Assembly (NCBI GenBank): GCA_052146815.1
Contig: JBKQMG010000192.1
Coordinates: forward strand, 27,398-91,397
Length of the DNA: 64,000 nt
Source of the DNA: DATJZH01 sp052146815
GTDB lineage: Bacteria; Actinomycetota; Actinomycetes; Streptosporangiales; Streptosporangiaceae
Direction: 5' to 3'
How positions within the stretch are numbered: the stretch's first letter is position 1; every line of letters begins with the position of its first letter. Shown piece after piece: positions 60,870 to 64,000 of the stretch. The notes beneath the pieces were generated by a model. It did not search any database. It saw only the letters and a program-made list of their open reading frames with translations, and was not told the DNA's origin. The position numbers were made by a program, and so were the translations under genes.

Positions 60870-62075
60870 CTACCGGTACAGGGAGAACTCGGGGCCGCGG
60901 TGGTTCAGCACCCAGTCGCCTACCTCGCGGGCCTTGTAGGCGACCGGGTCGTGCACCGTGTGGGTGCGCAGGTTGCGCCAGTGCCGGTCGAACCCGTAGG
61001 CGGCCGTGGTGGCGCGGGCCCCCTGGACCTCGAAGAGCCGGCTGGCCGCGTCCAGGGACACCTTCGTGGTGACGACCTTGGCCTCGTAGATGGCGATGGC
61101 CGCCTCGGCGCGCTGATCGGGTGTGAGCGTGGGGCCGATGTCGAGCACCGTCTGCAGCGCCTGCCCCGCCCGGTCGGCGAGCAGCGCAGCGGCCCGCACC
61201 TCGCTGACGATCTCGCCGACCCGCTCCAGGATGTAGGCGTCGTCGCTGGCCCGGTCGACGCCGGAGGTCTCCCAGGGGGATGCGTTGGCCCGGACCCACT
61301 CAAGCGCCTCGGCGATCGCGCCCTCGGCCGTGCCGATGTAGAAGTTCACGAACGCCAGCTGCCAGTGCGGCGTGACAAGCGTCTGGTAGGCGGTCAGATC
61401 GTGACCGCCAATCGGGTCGGGGCCGAGGATCTCGGACCGCTCGACCCGCACGTTGTGCAGCTCGACGCCGCCGGAGTCAGTCAGCCGCTGGCCCATGTTG
61501 TCCCAGTTGTCCAGCGCGTTGAAACCCTCGCGGCCGCCGGGGATGGAGACGAAGGCCAGGTTGCCGTCCAGCGTCGCGGTGATCGACAGCTGGTCGCCGA
61601 GGCTCGCGCCGCTGGCGAAGGTGCGGTGCCCGTTCAGCCGGAAGCCGTCGCCGTCACGGGTGAGGACGAGGTCGGAGCCGCCACGCGGGTTCTGCACGCC
61701 GCCCCAGAACAGGCGTCGCTCGGCATTCGCGCGGGACTGGGCGGCTGCCTGCTCCGGCGTGCCGAACAGCCCGGCGATGCGGGTCTGGGCATAGTGGTAG
61801 CCGATCAAGTGCGCGATGGAGGTGTCGCCGCGGGCGATGCGGCGGGTGATCTGCGCGGCCTGAGCGTAGTTCAGGCCAGATCCGCCGTACTCCACGGGCT
61901 CCTGCACCTGCAGCAGGTCATGCTCGCGCAACAGTTCGATCTCCGCGCGCGGGCGCTCATTGGCCCGGTCGCGCTCGGCCGCTGTCGCGCGCAGCTGCAG
62001 CGCGACCTCGTCGGCGGCGTCGAGCAGCCGGGCGAAGCGGTCAGTGTCGGGCGGGGCCTGGGTCAGGGTGGTCAT
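60870..62075 (-). CDS. DszC/SfnB-like flavin-dependent oxidoreductase
   Basis: A 401-residue acyl-CoA-dehydrogenase-fold protein of the DszC/SfnB type: LLQVQEPVEYGGSGLNYAQA, IAHLIGYHYAQTRIAGLFGT, WDNMGQRLTDSGGVELHNVR, and the end DRHWRNLRTHTVHDPVAYKA. It is a paralogue, not a copy, of the sfnB product downstream. It may desaturate or N/S-oxidise an organosulfur compound with reduced flavin. First gene of the operon; its promoter region holds the ATCTCGAT-N7-ATAGGAAA element. Confidence 0.85.
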   Translation of the reverse strand: MTTLTQAPPDTDRFARLLDAADEVALQLRATAAERDRANERPRAEIELLREHDLLQVQEPVEYGGSGLNYAQAAQITRRIARGDTSIAHLIGYHYAQTRIAGLFGTPEQAAAQSRANAERRLFWGGVQNPRGGSDLVLTRDGDGFRLNGHRTFASGASLGDQLSITATLDGNLAFVSIPGGREGFNALDNWDNMGQRLTDSGGVELHNVRVERSEILGPDPIGGHDLTAYQTLVTPHWQLAFVNFYIGTAEGAIAEALEWVRANASPWETSGVDRASDDAYILERVGEIVSEVRAAALLADRAGQALQTVLDIGPTLTPDQRAEAAIAIYEAKVVTTKVSLDAASRLFEVQGARATTAAYGFDRHWRNLRTHTVHDPVAYKAREVGDWVLNHRGPEFSLYR

Positions 62076-62242
62076 GGAGTCTCCTCGGCCTGTCGGTCGG
62101 TGGGAGTCGGGCTCGGCGCACAGCGCGCCCGAGGCGGCAGCGGTTACGGGCGATGCGGATCGTCATCGCGTCTGCCTGCCACCCAGCATGCGTGGGGCTT
62201 CCCCGGCGCGTCCAATACGGATTCCCGAGGGGCTGATAAGCT

Positions 62243-62265
62243 TTTCCTATTAAAACGATCGAGAT
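62243..62265 (-). promoter_or_regulatory. Candidate operator shared with the first monooxygenase operon
   Basis: On the minus strand ATCTCGAT (62265-62258), seven bases, ATAGGAAA (62250-62243), the same pair with the same spacing as at 5775-5797. It is 168 bp before the DszC-like start and 39 bp before the divergent LysR start, a normal position for a LysR-type site controlling both genes. Confidence 0.55.
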
Positions 62266-62303
62266 GATCCAAATGACCGGACGTCGAGACGAGGGGCCTG
62301 GCC

Positions 62304-63254
62304 GTGCGGGTTGAGCAGCTGGAGTACGTTGCCGCCGTGGCCAGGCTGGGCTCGTTCCGCCGCGCCGCCGAGGCCCTGCATATCTCCCAGCCCGCGCTCA
62401 GTGAGTCGGTGCGCAGCCTCGAGCGGGAACTCGGCGTTGACGTGCTCGAACGCGGGCGGCACGGAGCGAAGATGAGCGACTCGGGGCGTGATCTATTCCC
62501 GCACGTCCTGGCGGTCCTCGATTCGGTCGACCGGCTCCGGCAGGCGGCCGGCGAGCAGCACCGCAACATCCGGCTGGTGCGCGTCGGCACGGTCAACGCC
62601 GCCACGGTGCCGCTGCTGACCCCGGCCATCCGGCAGTTCCGCGAAAGCCACCCGTCTACCCAGGTCGAGGTTATCGGCGCGCAGCAGGCCGGGATCCACC
62701 GCGCACTGCTGGAGGGGAGCTTCGATCTGGGGCTCGTCAACTACCTCGAAGGCGACGACAGGCCTCCTGAGCTGGAGACCACGCCGCTGCTGCGGGGCCG
62801 CGGCGTCGTGTGCATGCGGCCTGACAGCCCGCTGGCGCAGCGCGCCGCCATCACCGTCAGCGACCTGCGGGACGAGACGCTGATCGCGATGCGGTCCGGG
62901 TACGTCATGCACCGCTACGTGCACCGGCTGCTGCACGACCAGGTCCCGGCGTTCTCCTACTCTACCGACGGCGCGGAGATGGGCAAGCTGATGGTCGCCG
63001 AGGGCCTCGGCCTGACGGTGCTGCCCGACTTCAGCGTCATCGGCGACCCGCTGGAGCAAAGCGGCGTGATCACCTGGCGGCCGCTGGCCGACGACGACAC
63101 CGAAGTGCAGATGGTGATCCAGCGGGTCCGCTCAGGCACGCCGCCGAGCGCCGCCAGCGACCTGCACGACATCTTCGTCGAGCGCGCCGGGGCGTACGCC
63201 GCGGCGAATCTGCAGGCTGCGCCGGCCACGCCGGCGAGCGACGTCCGGTCCTGA
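62304..63254 (+). CDS. LysR-type transcriptional regulator
   Basis: A 316-residue LTTR. The N-terminal winged helix reads RVEQLEYVAAVARLGSFRRA and AEALHISQPALSESVRSLER; the effector-binding part includes HPSTQVEVIGAQQAGIHRAL, AISPDLRDE-like and EGLGLTVLPDFSVIG. It starts at GTG 62304. By position it should control the sulfone/sulfonate operon, like Cbl or CysB-type LTTRs of other bacteria, and through the shared element perhaps the 5903-10627 operon too. Confidence 0.9.
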   Translation: MRVEQLEYVAAVARLGSFRRAAEALHISQPALSESVRSLERELGVDVLERGRHGAKMSDSGRDLFPHVLAVLDSVDRLRQAAGEQHRNIRLVRVGTVNAATVPLLTPAIRQFRESHPSTQVEVIGAQQAGIHRALLEGSFDLGLVNYLEGDDRPPELETTPLLRGRGVVCMRPDSPLAQRAAITVSDLRDETLIAMRSGYVMHRYVHRLLHDQVPAFSYSTDGAEMGKLMVAEGLGLTVLPDFSVIGDPLEQSGVITWRPLADDDTEVQMVIQRVRSGTPPSAASDLHDIFVERAGAYAAANLQAAPATPASDVRS

Positions 63255-63330
63255 GGCGCAGGAGCGGAGCGTCCTGGTTCGGGGAGAGCCAGGTAGCTTT
63301 GGCCATGCGACGACGGCGATCGCGCAGTTC

Positions 63331-63774
63331 ATGCGGGAGCTGGAACGGGTCTGGGACGACCACCGGGATGCGCTGCTGGTCCGGCGCGACGTGAACGGGT
63401 CACTCGCGCACCTGGCGGCCGACCCCTCGGTCAGTCACCTCCCGGCCATGACCGGTGCCACGGGGCGCCCGGCCCTCGAGCGGTTCTACGCCGAGGACTT
63501 CCTCCCGCACCTGCCCGCCGACCTGTCCCTCACCAGGATCTCCAGAACCGTCGACCGGTTCCGCCTCGTCGATGAGACGACGGTGTCTTTCACCCACGAC
63601 CGGGAGCTGCCCTGGCTGCTGCCCGGAGCCGCCCCGACGGGCCAGCGGGCCGAAGTGCTGGCCATCGCCGTCGTCAGCTTCCAGCGCGGGCGGATCCGCT
63701 CCCAGCGGATCCTCTGGGACTACGCCACGCTGACCGGCCGTAGCTATTCACCAAGCGTCAGCGGCGTGATGTGA
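63331..63774 (+). CDS. SnoaL/NTF2-like protein
   Basis: A 147-residue cone-fold protein: VWDDHRDALLVRRDVNGSLA, MTGATGRPALERFYAEDFLP, then VDETTVSFTHDRELPWLLPG and IRSQRILWDYATL. It matches the actinobacterial NTF2-like proteins of this type, which are hydrolase- or isomerase-like; the last 12 residues (GRSYSPSVSGVM) are atypical and may come from recombination near the end. It follows the LysR gene by 76 bp. Confidence 0.8.
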   Translation: MRELERVWDDHRDALLVRRDVNGSLAHLAADPSVSHLPAMTGATGRPALERFYAEDFLPHLPADLSLTRISRTVDRFRLVDETTVSFTHDRELPWLLPGAAPTGQRAEVLAIAVVSFQRGRIRSQRILWDYATLTGRSYSPSVSGVM

Positions 63775-63940
63775 CGTGTGCCGGGGAGTTGCCTGTTATC
63801 CGGCGGGTTCAAGTCCGGGTGGTTTCCAGGTGTGGCCGTTGAACAGGTCGCGGAGGGCGTCGAGTTTGGTGATGCCTGAGGCGTGTCTGACTCTTTGAGC
63901 CAAGCCGGGGCTGAAATACCCAGCCAGCAGCGGCTGGTGG

Positions 63941-64000
63941 TCACTGGTACTCCTCGGGTTGGTTTCGACGGTAGTCGATTCGTGCCAGCCGTGCCGCGGC
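63941..64000 (-). CDS. C-terminal end of an unidentified protein (cut by window edge)
   Basis: The last 19 codons of a minus-strand frame, ending RIDYRRNQPEEYQ and TGA, extend beyond the right edge. The charged tail looks like the end of a real protein, but no family can be named. Downstream of it (63744-63940) two minus-strand frames are open without recognisable content. Confidence 0.3.
   Translation of the reverse strand, partial: AAARLARIDYRRNQPEEYQ

Noticed and set aside
60138..62267. A 709-codon plus-strand open frame
   Set aside because: Antisense of the ssuD-like and DszC-like genes; no family resemblance.
63744..64000. Transposase remnant at the right edge
   Set aside because: Two short minus-strand frames are open, but neither shows a DDE or HUH motif nor terminal inverted repeats.

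Overview
The window is very GC-rich and densely coded, with GTG starts and ATGA stop/start overlaps. It carries many families typical of high-GC Actinomycetota: an imuA'/imuB mutasome operon, luciferase-like monooxygenase operons, PspA, an OsmC/Ohr protein, a DUF6918-like protein, and secreted repeat proteins of the CxAVG and WAVG kinds. A soil filamentous actinomycete (Streptosporangiales-like) is my best guess; genus cannot be told from this sequence. I recognised no tRNA, rRNA, CRISPR array or complete transposase.

Layout. 1-3051: SOS-type imuA'/imuB (cut by the left edge) behind a large palindrome, then an acyltransferase/patatin pair. 3153-5643: tandem repeat, cell-wall lytic protein, wreck of a nucleotidyltransferase, rhomboid-like protein. 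5775-10627: operon of four luciferase-like monooxygenases (one internally deleted) plus FMN reductase. 10758-14575: two-permease Mn/Zn ABC importer. 14618-18800: SDR and two paralogous GT-C type glycosyltransferases. 19009-25147: DHFR-type pseudogene, 14-repeat secreted propeller-like protein, SGNH lipoprotein, cupin, YjbR, DUF998. 25261-34582: broken PHA-depolymerase-like gene, GNAT, P450, PTH2, GH76, Ohr, cupin, PspA, FtsX remnant, beta-helix protein. 34637-40850: aromatic ring-cleavage locus (CoA-transferase, citryl-CoA-lyase-like, IclR, LigAB-type dioxygenase, flavoprotein hydroxylase). 40861-45241: several broken genes, including a YbjQ-domain gene and a LanC gene. 45242-48701: CHAT protease gene overlapping a small gene resembling the EACC1 component of actinobacterial conflict systems. 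48878-56766: frameshifted MBL hydrolase, remnants, catalase with its Fur-type regulator, a DeoR/GH59/CBM13 wreck. 56742-63774: dimethyl-sulfone/sulfonate operon (sfnG, sfnB, ssuD-like, DszC-like, flavin reductase) with a divergent LysR regulator.

How genes work together. The two flavin-monooxygenase operons (5903-10627 and 56742-62075) each supply oxygenases plus a reductase and probably scavenge organic sulfur. Both share the same spaced element, ATCTCGAT-N7-ATAGGAAA, in the same orientation upstream, suggesting one regulator, possibly the LysR protein at 62304. The CHAT/EACC1-like pair is the best candidate for a defence system. The aromatic locus combines meta-cleavage with CoA-transferase and citryl-CoA-lyase-like genes, hinting at a CoA-dependent lower pathway.

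A striking feature of the whole window is gene decay: at least ten genes are broken by internal deletions, short tandem duplications or single-base insertions, and in-frame 15-bp minisatellites occur in several unrelated genes.
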